A stretch of 64,000 nucleotides of DNA. It comes from Planctomycetota bacterium. Lineage in GTDB: Bacteria; Planctomycetota; UBA1135; GCA-002686595. The stretch lies in NCBI GenBank assembly GCA_016220085.1, contig JACRIN010000006.1:1-64000 (forward strand). The letters are read 5' to 3'. Under the pieces are notes generated by a model that had not been told where the DNA came from, did no database searches, and was given only the letters and a program-made list of their open reading frames with translations. The translations under genes were made by a program, and so were the position numbers. Of the stretch, positions 42,102-51,549 are shown piece after piece. Positions within the stretch are counted from its first letter, which is position 1, and every line of letters starts with the position of its first letter.

Positions 42102-44171
42102 CTAGCGTCGCGCTTCGAGCCCGTCGCACTGCTTCAGCCAGACATCGGTCACTTTCGGCCGCGGGTCGGGGCCGATCTCGACGGCGCGTTGGAACCACTT
42201 GCGGGCGGCGGCGACGTCGTGATCGTGCTCGAGCGCGAGCACGCCGAGGTTCTCGTGCGCGTCGCCCCACGCGTTCTCGAGCTCGAAGCGTCTGTCCTTC
42301 GCGAGCGTCGTGTCGGCGAGCTGCCGTTCGCCGAGCTCGACTGCGCGCAGCAACCACCCGCGCGCGCGATCCCAGTCGCGCTTCAGGTAGTAGACCTGGA
42401 TCAGCGCGACGTCGTTCAGGATCCGGACGTCCTCGGGGGCGAGCTCCGCGGCTTTCTCGTACGCGGCGAAGCTCTGCTCGAAGAGACGCGTCGCGTTCGC
42501 GCGCAATGCGTCGGCCGCGCGCGCGAGCGCTCGGCGCGAAGCTTCGTCGTCGGCGCCGGAGCGCGGGAGTTCCGCCGCCGCTCGCAGTTCCGCGAGCCTC
42601 GCTGGATCGCGAATGTCGCCGCGCGAGGCGCGCGCGAGATCGTCGGCGGTGCCCGCGAGCTTGTCCGCGAGGTCGCGAGCGAAGAGCCCGGCGTTGTTCG
42701 CGAAGTCGAGGTTGCCGGGCTCGTACTCGAAGAGGCGCTGGAACGTCGCCGCGGCGTCCTCGAGCGCACCGGCGCGCTGGAAGCCCGCGCCGACGTACGT
42801 CAGGCCCTCGACACCGGAGCGCATGCGGCCCTCGATCGTGCAGCGCAGGCCGCCGGGATAGAGCGTTTCCATCGACTCGAACGCCGCGCGCGCACCGACG
42901 AGGTCGTTCGCCGCGAGCCGGGTCCATCCGACGCCCGCGCGGCACATCGCTTCCCAGCCGAGCGCCGCGGATTCGAGGCTCGGGTCCGCGCGGCGTGCGG
43001 CGGCGAGGTCGGCCTCGGCGCGCGCGTATTCGGCGACGCTCGACGCGTCGTTCTTCGCGAGCGCGAGCTCGAAGCGCGTGACGCCGAGGTCGAAGCGCGC
43101 GCGAGCGAGCTCGGGATGCGAGCCGAGCACGCGCGTCAGCGCCGCGGCGGCGGCGTCGAAGCCGCCGAGCTCGCGCGCGGCGCGCCAGAGGCCGTCGAGC
43201 AGCGCGGTTTCGGAGCTCGCGCGGTGCAACCCGCGCTCGTAAGCACTGCGCGCTTCCTCGAAGCGGCCGTCGCTCTCCGCCAGCGCGCCGAGCTGCACCC
43301 AGATCCAGCCGTCGGGCGCGTTCGTGCCGAGGTAGCGAGCGAGCGCGTCCTCGCATTCGACGCGCAGCGCGTCGGCTTCCGCGGATTGATTGGCGCGCGC
43401 GAGGTAGTACGAGGCGAGCGCGGCTCGCGCCCACGTGCGCTCGCCGGGCTCGGCGAGCGGGCTGGTCGTGCCGCGTGCGTCGAGGCGGCGCAGGCCTTCG
43501 CGTGCGAAGCGCAGCGCCTCGTCGGTCCGGCCGAGCGCGGCGGCCGCGCGGCTCGCGCCGAACGCCGCGGCCGGCTCGCCGTCGAGCTGCGTGAACGCGC
43601 CGAGCGCGCGCTCGATCAACGCGGACTCACCGAGCTGTCGGCCCGCGTGCAAGCTCGCTTCCGCGAACGGCAGCAGCGTGTCCTGACGACCGGGCGCTTC
43701 GTGGCGGACGTCCTCGAGCAGCGCGACCGCTTCGAGCGCTTGGCCCGCGGCGAGCAGGCGGACGCCTTCCTGGAGGCGCGAGCCGACGATCAACTCCTCG
43801 AGCAGGTCGCGCGCGCTCGCGAAATCGCCGTCCTCGATCGCTCGGATCGCCGCCGCGCGTTGGTCTTCGATCGCCGCCGGGTCGGTCGGCGTCTGGGCCA
43901 CGGACTCGGAGGGCGCGGGCTCGCCGAGCGCGGCCGGCGCGGGGGGACCGGTCGGTCCGGAGAGTTCGGAGCTCCCGGCGTCCGGGTCGCGCGGCATCGC
44001 GTCGGCGTCGTTCCGCGCCGCGCTCGCCGAGTCGGGAGGTTTCGCGGCGTCCGCGGCCGCGGTTTCCGCATGCCCGGCGGGACCGGGGGCCTCCGCGGGG
44101 GGCTCGTTCGGCGTCGCGCGGCACGCCGCGAGCGCGGCGAGACCGACCAGACCGAAGCGCGCGACGTTCAT
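42102..44171 (-). CDS. TPR-repeat lipoprotein
   Basis: The 689-residue protein has a lipobox (LAALAAC, Cys about residue 17). It then has a long Pro/Ala/Asp-rich linker (about 20-100) and TPR-like helical repeats to the end (SDGRFEEARSAYERGLHRA, LAPEDVRILNDVALIQVYYLKRDWDRARGWLLRAVELGE). It is likely anchored to a membrane and exposed to the periplasm. It heads a three-gene operon with the smaller TPR protein and the DUF6687-like gene. A TACACT -10 box lies 45 bases upstream of the ATG. Confidence 0.85.
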   Translation of the reverse strand: MNVARFGLVGLAALAACRATPNEPPAEAPGPAGHAETAAADAAKPPDSASAARNDADAMPRDPDAGSSELSGPTGPPAPAALGEPAPSESVAQTPTDPAAIEDQRAAAIRAIEDGDFASARDLLEELIVGSRLQEGVRLLAAGQALEAVALLEDVRHEAPGRQDTLLPFAEASLHAGRQLGESALIERALGAFTQLDGEPAAAFGASRAAAALGRTDEALRFAREGLRRLDARGTTSPLAEPGERTWARAALASYYLARANQSAEADALRVECEDALARYLGTNAPDGWIWVQLGALAESDGRFEEARSAYERGLHRASSETALLDGLWRAARELGGFDAAAAALTRVLGSHPELARARFDLGVTRFELALAKNDASSVAEYARAEADLAAARRADPSLESAALGWEAMCRAGVGWTRLAANDLVGARAAFESMETLYPGGLRCTIEGRMRSGVEGLTYVGAGFQRAGALEDAAATFQRLFEYEPGNLDFANNAGLFARDLADKLAGTADDLARASRGDIRDPARLAELRAAAELPRSGADDEASRRALARAADALRANATRLFEQSFAAYEKAAELAPEDVRILNDVALIQVYYLKRDWDRARGWLLRAVELGERQLADTTLAKDRRFELENAWGDAHENLGVLALEHDHDVAAARKWFQRAVEIGPDPRPKVTDVWLKQCDGLEARR

Positions 44172-44216
44172 GCGGGGAGGGCGGGCCGCGGCGTGCGGAC
44201 CCGGGATGGAGGGGGA

Positions 44217-44222
44217 GTGTAG
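44217..44222 (-). promoter_or_regulatory. -10 box of the TPR operon
   Basis: TACACT on the minus strand is followed by CCCCCTCC. A weak -35 (GTGAAC) lies 17 bases upstream. The leader would be about 40 bases. Confidence 0.5.
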
Positions 44223-44452
44223 CCGACGCGCGCGGGCCGTTCACTCGCTTCACCGGCTCGGGCGCGCGCTCTAGCTCCGGCGAACTCGCCGGTCACGCGA
44301 CCGAAACGCGACCGAGTGGAACCGGACGCGACCGCGTGGCACGGGTCGCGATCGCGCGGCGCGCGCCGCGACCGCACGCGGCGTGACGGGATCGCGATCC
44401 GCGCGGAAGAAGCTCGGCGCTCGCGCGTCCTGCAGCTCCCCGTCGCGTTCGC
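44223..44452. other. Divergent intergenic region between TPR and Ig-like lipoprotein genes
   Basis: This lies in the 340-base gap between divergent start codons. It holds repeated CGCGACCG words (44288-44375) but no gene. Promoter-like elements occur at each end. Confidence 0.5.
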
Positions 44453-44458
44453 TATCCT
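44453..44458 (+). promoter_or_regulatory. Possible -10 box before the Ig-like lipoprotein
   Basis: TATCCT lies 54 bases before GTG 44512 in a GCTATCCTGC context. No good -35 was found. Confidence 0.3.
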
Positions 44459-44511
44459 GCTTCGTCCCGCGGGGGAACCTGCGCCCCGTTCTCCAGCCCG
44501 CGAGCGTTCCC

Positions 44512-47500
44512 GTGATCCCGATTCTCCGCCCGTCCGCCCGCCTCGCCTCCCTCGCTGCGCTCGCCGCCTCCGTCCTGATCGCCGGCGCGCTGCTTCCGGG
44601 TTGTGACAACCCCGCGTGCATCTTCGGGCCCAACGGCTGCCAGTCGGGCGGCGGCACCGGGGCGATCGGTTCCGAGCCCGCGACCGCGCCTTCGAATCAC
44701 ACGTGGTTGCGCACCGGCTCGCCGACGTTGACCGCGAAATTCCCGTCGACCAACACCGCGCACCCCGACTCGCCGATCGTGCTGGTGTTCAGCGAGTCGA
44801 TGGCGGCCTCGAAGCTCCAGAGTTCGTTCCGACTCGACGTCGAAGGCAGCCTGGGACAACCGGTGCCGATCGGGGCGGTCGCGTTGGTTGGCGACGGACG
44901 GATGTTGGTGCTCTTCCCGGCGGTCGCGCTGACCCCGGCGACCGGGTACACGCTCAGTTACGCCGAGCAAGCGGTGGTCGCCGACCTGCAGGGCACGCCG
45001 ATCGATCAGACCGCGGACAAGGTGATCTTCAGCTTCAAGACCGCCGACACCGCGCCCGCGACGCCGAAGGTGCTCGCGACGTGGCCGCCGGACAACGCGA
45101 CCAACCAGAGCCCGTTCGGCGAGATCGTGGTCGTGTTCGATCGCCGCGTCAACGCGAGCACGGTCGACACCGATTCGTTCGACATCCAGGTCGACGGCGC
45201 GCCGCCGCCGTTCGATCCGCTGCCGCAGGCGCTGCTGACCGTGACCAACGGCATCCCGGTCTCCGACACACGCGTCTACCGTTTTCGCAGCGTCGACGAC
45301 GAGAACGAGGCGGTCGATCTCGGCGCCGACGCCGACGTCGCGGTGACGCTCTCGCCGAGCGGCCATCGCATCCGCATGGCGGACGGCTCGCAGCTCGCGG
45401 AGACCAAGTTCGACTACACGACCGCGTCGTTCGCGCCGCCGTCCTCCGCCGAAATGGTGTCGCTGCCGTTCGACGGCATCGGGATCGCGCACCTCACCGG
45501 GGGCAGCACGAAGGTCGGCGAGCTCGAGATCGCGTTGACGCTCGACGACGGCCAAGCGACCGACCTGATCGGCGTCTTCGTGTTCGGCTACGAGAAAGCG
45601 TCGTCGCCGCCGACGCTCGCCGCGCTCTATCGCGAGTTCGAGCTCGGCGACGTCCCGTACGACGCGAACACGCACGTCGCGACGATTCGCGAGGCACAGC
45701 TCGAGCTCACGGGCTCGACGTCGCCGCTTTCGACGCGCTTCTCCGACGGGCCGCTGTACTTCGCCTTTCGTCGTCAACGCGGCTCGGTCGCGAGCACCGT
45801 GCGCCTGCTCGACGCAGACGTCGACGCCCAGGGCACGCAGACGCCGACGCAGGACACCAAGGTGCCGACGCTGACCGGTTTCGGCCTGAGCGGCAGCGAC
45901 AAGACCAAGTTCCGCGGCGACCTGCGCAACTTCGCCCTGGTCGGCCGCGCGAACGAGCCGATCGAGTCGGTCGAGATCACGACGGCGCTCGGCGACAACG
46001 GCACGTTGCCGTCGGTCGTCGCGTCGAACTCGAGCGGGCTCTTCGTCGCGCAGCCGTTCACGCAGCCCGAGTTCCTCTCGGCGCTCGATCCGCTCGCGGG
46101 CAACAACCCGCTCGACTTCAGCGTCGTGCTCTACGACCGCGCGCTCAACGACTCGACGCAGATCGACGCGGCGTACACGCAGGTCGGCGCGGTCGGCACC
46201 GGCTCGGCGCTCGGCGCGACCGTCACCGTCGAGGTGTTCGACGCGAACACGCTCGCGTTCATCGCCGACGCGAACGTGTTCACGCACGAGGACTTCCTGC
46301 TGACCGTCGATCCGCTCGACCAGGACGTCACCGACGCGAGCGGGCTCGCGACGCTCGACGCCGCGACGCTCGGCGACACACTGGTCACCATCGACGCGCC
46401 GGGCTACGACCTGGTGACGGTGCACGCGGTCGCCGTCGACCGCATCTCGATCGGTCTCGAGCCGAGCGGACTCTTGCTCGGCTCGGTCGACGGTCTGCTC
46501 TCGAGCGGCGACGGCGACATCGCCGACTTCGAGCGCGTGTTCGCCGACTCGCGCAAGCTCGAGGACGACGAGCCGATCGATGCGGTGCAGGTCTGCTCGA
46601 TCAACCCGACGACCGCGAGCTACGAGTGCGCCTTCGGGCCGTACGATGCGCGTCCGAATCGGATCGGCGCGGTCGCGGTCGGCGTCACCGACACGCCGGC
46701 GAGCGAGTTCAATTACACCGCCGCGGGCTTCCTGAAGGGCTACGCGGTCGAAGTGCCGGTCAAGCAGGTCGCGGTCGACGGCTCGCAAGACGTCGACGTC
46801 GATCTCGACGTGTTGCTCGACGATCCGTCGACGACGCTCGAAGACGCGCCGATCGACGGACCGGCGACGCTGTTCGACGCGTCCGCGGTGACCGGGCTCG
46901 ACGTCAACGATCTCTCCGGCGCTCCGCGCGTCTACCTCGAGAGTCCGATCCCGGCGCTCGCGCGACCGGGCGTCGTCGGGTTCGGCCTGGCGTTCGACCA
47001 GGGTGCGAGCGTCTGGAAGCTGCGCAGCGCGTACCCCGGCGTCGCCGATCCGACCGACACCAAGTACCCGGGCGACAAGAAGGGCGAACTCGTGCTCGAC
47101 GGCACGATCGATCCCGATTTGATGCTCCATTGCGAGCTGCGCGACGTGTACGGCGCCCGCGTCGGCCGTCGGCCGCGGATGTCGGTCGTCGGCGCGAACC
47201 TCGCCGCGCCGAGCGCGCCGCAGCTCTTGCTGCCCGCGCCGTCGGGCTCGACCGGCGGTGAGGGCTTCGACCTCGAGTTCGAAAACACGCTGACCGACGC
47301 GCTCGGCGTGCCCGGGCTCTACCGCGTGACGCTCTCGGACGACTCCGGCCGCGCTTGGCGGCTGTACGTCGCCGACCCGGACGACGCGTCGCCGACCGTT
47401 CGCGTGCACGCGCCCGATTTGCTGGTGTCGACCGGCGTCGGGCTCTCCGACGGGACGATCCACGCGACGATCGAGGCCTTCGCTTGGTCGGGCTTCGCCT

Positions 47501-47583
47501 GGGACGCCTTCTTCTGGACCGACATCGCGCGCGAGCACGACGTCTTCGCCCAGAGCGCGCCCTTCACGTTCAGCAAGCCCTGA
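44512..47583 (+). CDS. Large lipoprotein with Ig-like (SbsA/Big_5-type) domains
   Basis: The 1,023-residue protein starts at GTG 44512, giving a signal peptide with lipobox LLPGC (Cys 31). Two N-terminal beta-sandwich domains of the bacterial Ig-like Big_5/SbsA type follow (DSPIVLVFSESMAASKLQ with LTPATGYTLSY, then FGEIVVVFDRRVNASTVDTDSFDIQVDG). A long Asp/Thr/Val-rich beta region follows with a carboxypeptidase-regulatory-like segment (ATVTVEVFDANTLAFIADANVFTHEDF). The high Asp content is typical of Ca-binding surface proteins. A cell-surface structural or adhesion role is inferred. It is followed by another lipoprotein gene after 90 bases. Confidence 0.8.
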   Translation: MIPILRPSARLASLAALAASVLIAGALLPGCDNPACIFGPNGCQSGGGTGAIGSEPATAPSNHTWLRTGSPTLTAKFPSTNTAHPDSPIVLVFSESMAASKLQSSFRLDVEGSLGQPVPIGAVALVGDGRMLVLFPAVALTPATGYTLSYAEQAVVADLQGTPIDQTADKVIFSFKTADTAPATPKVLATWPPDNATNQSPFGEIVVVFDRRVNASTVDTDSFDIQVDGAPPPFDPLPQALLTVTNGIPVSDTRVYRFRSVDDENEAVDLGADADVAVTLSPSGHRIRMADGSQLAETKFDYTTASFAPPSSAEMVSLPFDGIGIAHLTGGSTKVGELEIALTLDDGQATDLIGVFVFGYEKASSPPTLAALYREFELGDVPYDANTHVATIREAQLELTGSTSPLSTRFSDGPLYFAFRRQRGSVASTVRLLDADVDAQGTQTPTQDTKVPTLTGFGLSGSDKTKFRGDLRNFALVGRANEPIESVEITTALGDNGTLPSVVASNSSGLFVAQPFTQPEFLSALDPLAGNNPLDFSVVLYDRALNDSTQIDAAYTQVGAVGTGSALGATVTVEVFDANTLAFIADANVFTHEDFLLTVDPLDQDVTDASGLATLDAATLGDTLVTIDAPGYDLVTVHAVAVDRISIGLEPSGLLLGSVDGLLSSGDGDIADFERVFADSRKLEDDEPIDAVQVCSINPTTASYECAFGPYDARPNRIGAVAVGVTDTPASEFNYTAAGFLKGYAVEVPVKQVAVDGSQDVDVDLDVLLDDPSTTLEDAPIDGPATLFDASAVTGLDVNDLSGAPRVYLESPIPALARPGVVGFGLAFDQGASVWKLRSAYPGVADPTDTKYPGDKKGELVLDGTIDPDLMLHCELRDVYGARVGRRPRMSVVGANLAAPSAPQLLLPAPSGSTGGEGFDLEFENTLTDALGVPGLYRVTLSDDSGRAWRLYVADPDDASPTVRVHAPDLLVSTGVGLSDGTIHATIEAFAWSGFAWDAFFWTDIAREHDVFAQSAPFTFSKP

Positions 47584-47637
47584 ACGAACTCGCGCGGCGT
47601 CGCGGTTTTCCGTTAGGCCCCGTGCCACCCGGCTCCG

Positions 47638-47643
47638 TAGAAT
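47638..47643 (+). promoter_or_regulatory. -10 box before the small lipoprotein gene
   Basis: TAGAAT followed by CCGCGCC, matching the motif of other -10 elements. No clear -35 was found. The gene starts 30 bases downstream. Confidence 0.4.
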
Positions 47644-47673
47644 CCGCGCCGTCTTCCGACGCGAGAGGTGACC

Positions 47674-48273
47674 GTGAAGCTCCGAATCGTTGCGATTTCC
47701 TCGTTCCTCGGCCTGGCGGCCCTCCTTTCTTCCCTGAGCGGCTGCGACTCGCCGCGCACGGCCCCGCGTGGCGCCGACAACCTCGAGCTGCACACCGGAC
47801 GGCTGCGTCAGGCGAACCCGCTCGACATCGCGGTCCTGCCGGTGCAGAACAACTCAGGGAAGGAGAACGTGCCGCTCGACCTCGTGCGCGCCGCGTTCCA
47901 CCGCGGGCTCGTTCACCAGCGCTACACGCCGCTCGCGCTCGCGTACGTCGACTCGAAGATCGTCGAAGCCGCGTACACGCCCGGCGACACCGACGAGAAC
48001 GCGATCCTCCAGGTCTTCGTCACGCACTGGGACGACGCGCGCTGGAAGTCGAGCGCCGAGTTGCGCATCGACGGCGAGGTCTATCTGCTCGACGTCGGCA
48101 ATCCGGATCCGACCAAGGCGCTGTGGGGCGGCAAGGTGTCGCGCACGGTGTCGATGCTCGCGCGTCGTCAGGTCGTCGCCTCCGATGGCGAGCTCCTCGA
48201 CGAAGCGGTGCAGCAGTTCGCCGCCGACGTGTTGGCCTCGTTGCCGGCGCGCAACCCCGAGCAAACGCCGTAG
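47674..48273 (+). CDS. Lipoprotein of unknown function
   Basis: The 199-residue protein has the signal peptide KLRIVAISSFLGLAALLSSLSGC with Cys 24 as the acylation site. The mature part has DIAVLPVQNNSGKENVPLDLVRAAFHRGLVHQRYTPLALAYVD, a pattern like the N-terminal part of GNA1162/DUF799-type or LpoB-like lipoproteins (short beta strand then helix). That link is only a resemblance. GTG 47674 is preferred to GTG 47668 because the AGAGG ribosome-binding element is then correctly placed. Confidence 0.8.
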   Translation: MKLRIVAISSFLGLAALLSSLSGCDSPRTAPRGADNLELHTGRLRQANPLDIAVLPVQNNSGKENVPLDLVRAAFHRGLVHQRYTPLALAYVDSKIVEAAYTPGDTDENAILQVFVTHWDDARWKSSAELRIDGEVYLLDVGNPDPTKALWGGKVSRTVSMLARRQVVASDGELLDEAVQQFAADVLASLPARNPEQTP

Positions 48274-48341
48274 TGCCGCGCGGAGCGCGCCGCGGTCCGT
48301 TCCCGCCGCGCCCCGCTCGCCACGGCCCGCCGGTGCTCGCG

Positions 48342-49814
48342 ATGTCGCTCCTCGGCACGAGTCCGCCGCGCTTGCGTCGCGCGGGCCGCGCAAGTCGGGC
48401 AAGCCGCGCAAGTCGGGCAGGTCGGGCAAGTCGGGCAAGTCGGGCAAGTCGGGCAGGTCGCGCAGGTCGCGCACTAACGGCGCTCGCGACGCTGCTGCTC
48501 CTCTGCGCATCGCTTTCGTTCGCGCCCGTCGGCGAGGGCGAGCGCAAGCCGAACATCGTCCTGATCGTCGCCGACGATCTCGGGTACGCGGATCTCGGCG
48601 TCCAAGGCGCGCGCGACGTTCGCACGCCGCACCTCGATCGACTCGCGGCGGAGGGCGTTCGCTTCACCGCCGGCTACGCGACCGCGCCGCTGTGCGCGCC
48701 GAGCCGCGCGGCGCTCTTGACCGGCCGCTACGGGCAGCGTTTCGGGCTGGAGACCAACCCGGGTTCCGAGCGCGACGCCGCCGCCGGCTTCGGCGTGCCG
48801 CGCGACGAACCGATGCTCGCCGAGCGCCTGAAGGCCGCCGGCTACGCGACCGCGATCGTCGGCAAGTGGCACGTCGGTTACGAGGCCGAGTTGCGGCCAC
48901 AGCGCCGCGGCTTCGACAGCTTCTTCGGCTTCCTCTCCGGCTCGAGCCGCTACGTCGCGCGCAACCTGCGCAACCCGATCCTGCGCGGCGACGAGCCGAC
49001 CCAGGTCGAGGGCTACCTGACCGACGCGTTCACGCGCGAAGCGGTCGAGTTCATCGGCGCGCATGCCGAGCAACCGTTCTTCCTCTACGTGCCGTTCAAC
49101 GCGGTGCACGTACCTCTCGAAGCGCCCGAGCCCGAGCGCGAGAGGTTCGCCGGCATCGCCGACGAGAAGCGGCGCACGTTCGCCGCGATGCTCGCGAAGC
49201 TCGATTCGGGCGTCGGCGCGATCCTCGCCGCGTTGGACGAGAAGAAGCTCGCCGAGGACACGCTGGTGATCTTCCTCTCCGACAACGGCGGCGCGACGGC
49301 TGAAAACACGTCGCGGAACGAGCCGTTGCGCGGCGAGAAACCCGAGCTCTACGAAGGCGGCGTGCGCGTGCCGTTTCTCGTCCGGTGGACCGGCAAGCTG
49401 AAGCCCGGCGCGGTCGAGGCGCGGCCGGTGAGTTCGCTCGACGTCGTGCCGACGGTGCTCGCGGCGGCGGGGCTCGCGAAGTCAGGCGCCCGGCCCGACG
49501 GCAAGACCGACGACAAGCCGCTCGACGGCGTCGACCTCGTGCCGTTCCTGACCGGCAAGTCGAAGGCGCGGCCGCACGACGCGCTCTTCTGGCGAATCGG
49601 CAAGGACTCCGCGGCGCGCATGGGGGACTGGAAACTCGTCGTGCACGGCGAGCAGGTCGAGCTCTACGACTTGTCCGAGGACCTCGCGGAGAAGACGAAC
49701 CTCGCGAAGCGCCGGCCCGAGGTCGTCGCGAAGCTGCGCGCGGCGTACGCGGCGTGGGAGCGTCAGCTCGTCGCGCCTCGTTGGGTTCCGACGCGCGGCG
49801 CGGGTGACGAATAG
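48342..49814 (+). CDS. Sulfatase with formylglycine motif
   Basis: The 490-residue exported sulfatase of the alkaline phosphatase superfamily has NIVLIVADDLGYADLG for the metal site, and C118 in CAPSRAALLTGRY is the cysteine converted to formylglycine. KWH and FLSDNGG are also present. The enzyme cleaves sulfate esters, probably from polysaccharides, outside the cytoplasm. The signal peptide's basic region is expanded by ten R-A-S/G triplets encoded by a 9-bp tandem repeat (48378-48467) before the hydrophobic core LTALATLLLLCASLSFA. ATG 48342 lacks a clear ribosome-binding site. A second sulfatase-fold gene follows. Confidence 0.92.
   Translation: MSLLGTSPPRLRRAGRASRASRASRAGRASRASRASRAGRAGRALTALATLLLLCASLSFAPVGEGERKPNIVLIVADDLGYADLGVQGARDVRTPHLDRLAAEGVRFTAGYATAPLCAPSRAALLTGRYGQRFGLETNPGSERDAAAGFGVPRDEPMLAERLKAAGYATAIVGKWHVGYEAELRPQRRGFDSFFGFLSGSSRYVARNLRNPILRGDEPTQVEGYLTDAFTREAVEFIGAHAEQPFFLYVPFNAVHVPLEAPEPERERFAGIADEKRRTFAAMLAKLDSGVGAILAALDEKKLAEDTLVIFLSDNGGATAENTSRNEPLRGEKPELYEGGVRVPFLVRWTGKLKPGAVEARPVSSLDVVPTVLAAAGLAKSGARPDGKTDDKPLDGVDLVPFLTGKSKARPHDALFWRIGKDSAARMGDWKLVVHGEQVELYDLSEDLAEKTNLAKRRPEVVAKLRAAYAAWERQLVAPRWVPTRGAGDE
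48378..48467 (+). repeat. Ten in-frame 9-bp repeats in a signal peptide
   Basis: Variants of CGGGCAAGT are repeated ten times, encoding Arg-Ala-Ser or Arg-Ala-Gly. All units keep the reading frame of the sulfatase gene, so copy-number change would lengthen or shorten the basic N-region of the signal peptide without a frameshift. Confidence 0.9.
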
Positions 49815-49885
49815 GCGCCGTCCGCCGCGGCGAGTCCGCGGGTCGCGCCGGTTAGGATGGGCGTTCCGCCGCCGAGGCGGGAGCC

Positions 49886-51436
49886 ATGCAGCTCGAAAGC
49901 GCGACCCCCGTTCTCCGCGACGCCCGACGCGGCCGCACCGCGACGGTCGTCGCGAGCGTGATCGCCGCGGCGCTGCTCTGCGTCGTCGTGGCCGGCGCGT
50001 TTTGGTGGCAACGCCAGAGCGAGCCCGCGCGTCGCCCCGACGTCGTGTTCCTGCTGATCGACACGCTGCGCGCCGATCGGCTGTCGTGCTACGGCTATCC
50101 GCGGCCTACGTCGCCGTTCCTCGACTCGCTGGCGGCCGACGGCGTGCTCTTCGAGGACGTCACGTGCCAGTTCTCGTGGACGCGACCGTCGATGGTGTCG
50201 CTGATGGAAGGCCGCTACCTGACCGCGTACCGCGACGCGATCGAGGACGGCGTGCCGACGCTGCCCGACGCATTCCAGCGCGCGGGCTACCGAACGGTCG
50301 GGATGGTCGCGAACGCGTCGGTCGACGCGGAGACCGGTTTCGCGCGCGGCTTCGACCACTACGACTCCGGCGACCTGAAGGCGAGCGGTCCGATCTACGC
50401 GGACTTCTTGCGCGACGTCGACGAGCTCTCGTCTTCGCTCTGGCAACCGCTCGCGACCGCGCTCGCGCGCGACGAGCACGGCGCGCGTCCGCCGCTCTTC
50501 CTCTACCTGCACGTGATGGACGTGCACGATCCCTACGATCCGTATCCGGAGTTCGACGCGGCGCTGCCGAACACGAGCAGCGCGCCGGTGCTGCCGCTCG
50601 ACTGGCAGCTCGAGACCCTGCGCGCGAAAGGCGCGGCCGCGGCCGATCCGATGGCGCACGATCGAGCGCTCGGCGAGCTCGCGGGCGAGCGCGGTCTCTA
50701 CGACCAAGGCGTGCGCCACACCGACCAAGCGCTGCAGCGGCTCTTCGGGCGCCTGCGCGAGCTCGGCGTGCTCGACCACACCGTGCTCGCGATCGCCGCG
50801 GATCACGGCGAGGGTCTGTGGGAGCACCTGACGCCGAGCTCGGACGCGGAGCTCGCGACGTTGCCGCCGGCCGAGTTCTTCTACCAGAAGCACGGCGCGT
50901 CGCAGTTCCAAGAGGTGCTCGCGACGCCGTTGATCGTCTCCGGGCCCGGCGTCGAGCGCGGCGTGCGCGTGCGCGAAGCGGTCGAGAACGTCGACCTCTT
51001 CCCGACGCTGCTCGAGCTCTGCGACTTGCCGCGACCGAATGGACTGCACGGCCGTTCGCTCGCGCCCGTGCTGCGCGGCGACGGCGAGCCCGCTTCGCGC
51101 CCGCGCGACTTCGTCTACAGCTTCGGCGTGCACGGCAACGCGCTGCGCGAGGTCGCGACCGGGCTCAAGCTGATCATGCCGCGCGGCAAGGCGTTGGCGG
51201 CGGGGCACGAGCTCCAGCTCTACGACCTGAAATCGGACCCCGAGGAACGCCACGACCTCGCGCTCGCTCGCCCGGCCGACGTCAAGCGACTGGTCGCCGC
51301 GTTCCTCGCGTGGGAGCAGGCGTACCCGACCGACGCGAGCCTGCGCGACCGCACGGTCGAGCGCTTGAAGGCCGAGCAAGGCGAGCTCTTGCGCGGGCTC
51401 GGCTACACCGGGCTCGACGTCGGCGGCGATCAGTAG
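49886..51436 (+). CDS. Membrane-anchored sulfatase-like hydrolase with Thr nucleophile
   Basis: The 516-residue protein has an N-terminal membrane anchor (VVASVIAAALLCVVVAGAFWW, about 21-41). It then has the alkaline phosphatase-superfamily fold: VVFLLIDTLRADRLSCYGY (metal site), HVMDVHDPYDPY, and AADHGEGLWEH. At the nucleophile site the sulfatase CxPSR is replaced by T99 in SWTRPSM, so formylglycine cannot form. Thr at this place is used by related phosphodiesterases and phosphatases, making sulfatase activity doubtful. A GCGGGAG site precedes ATG 49886. It probably shares a transcript with the true sulfatase 71 bases upstream. Confidence 0.87.
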   Translation: MQLESATPVLRDARRGRTATVVASVIAAALLCVVVAGAFWWQRQSEPARRPDVVFLLIDTLRADRLSCYGYPRPTSPFLDSLAADGVLFEDVTCQFSWTRPSMVSLMEGRYLTAYRDAIEDGVPTLPDAFQRAGYRTVGMVANASVDAETGFARGFDHYDSGDLKASGPIYADFLRDVDELSSSLWQPLATALARDEHGARPPLFLYLHVMDVHDPYDPYPEFDAALPNTSSAPVLPLDWQLETLRAKGAAAADPMAHDRALGELAGERGLYDQGVRHTDQALQRLFGRLRELGVLDHTVLAIAADHGEGLWEHLTPSSDAELATLPPAEFFYQKHGASQFQEVLATPLIVSGPGVERGVRVREAVENVDLFPTLLELCDLPRPNGLHGRSLAPVLRGDGEPASRPRDFVYSFGVHGNALREVATGLKLIMPRGKALAAGHELQLYDLKSDPEERHDLALARPADVKRLVAAFLAWEQAYPTDASLRDRTVERLKAEQGELLRGLGYTGLDVGGDQ

Positions 51437-51549
51437 CTCTCACCCGGCGCGGAACCGCGCGACGGGCACCGCGAGGCTCTCAGAGCGTCCCGTGCCGCGC
51501 GGGGAGCCGCGCCGCCGGACCGACGCGGCTGCGTGCGGCGCTCGAGGCA

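Noticed and set aside
44452..47793. 1,113-residue minus-strand open frame
   Set aside because: It is the shadow of the Ig-like lipoprotein, which has a proper lipobox and beta-domain motifs on the plus strand.
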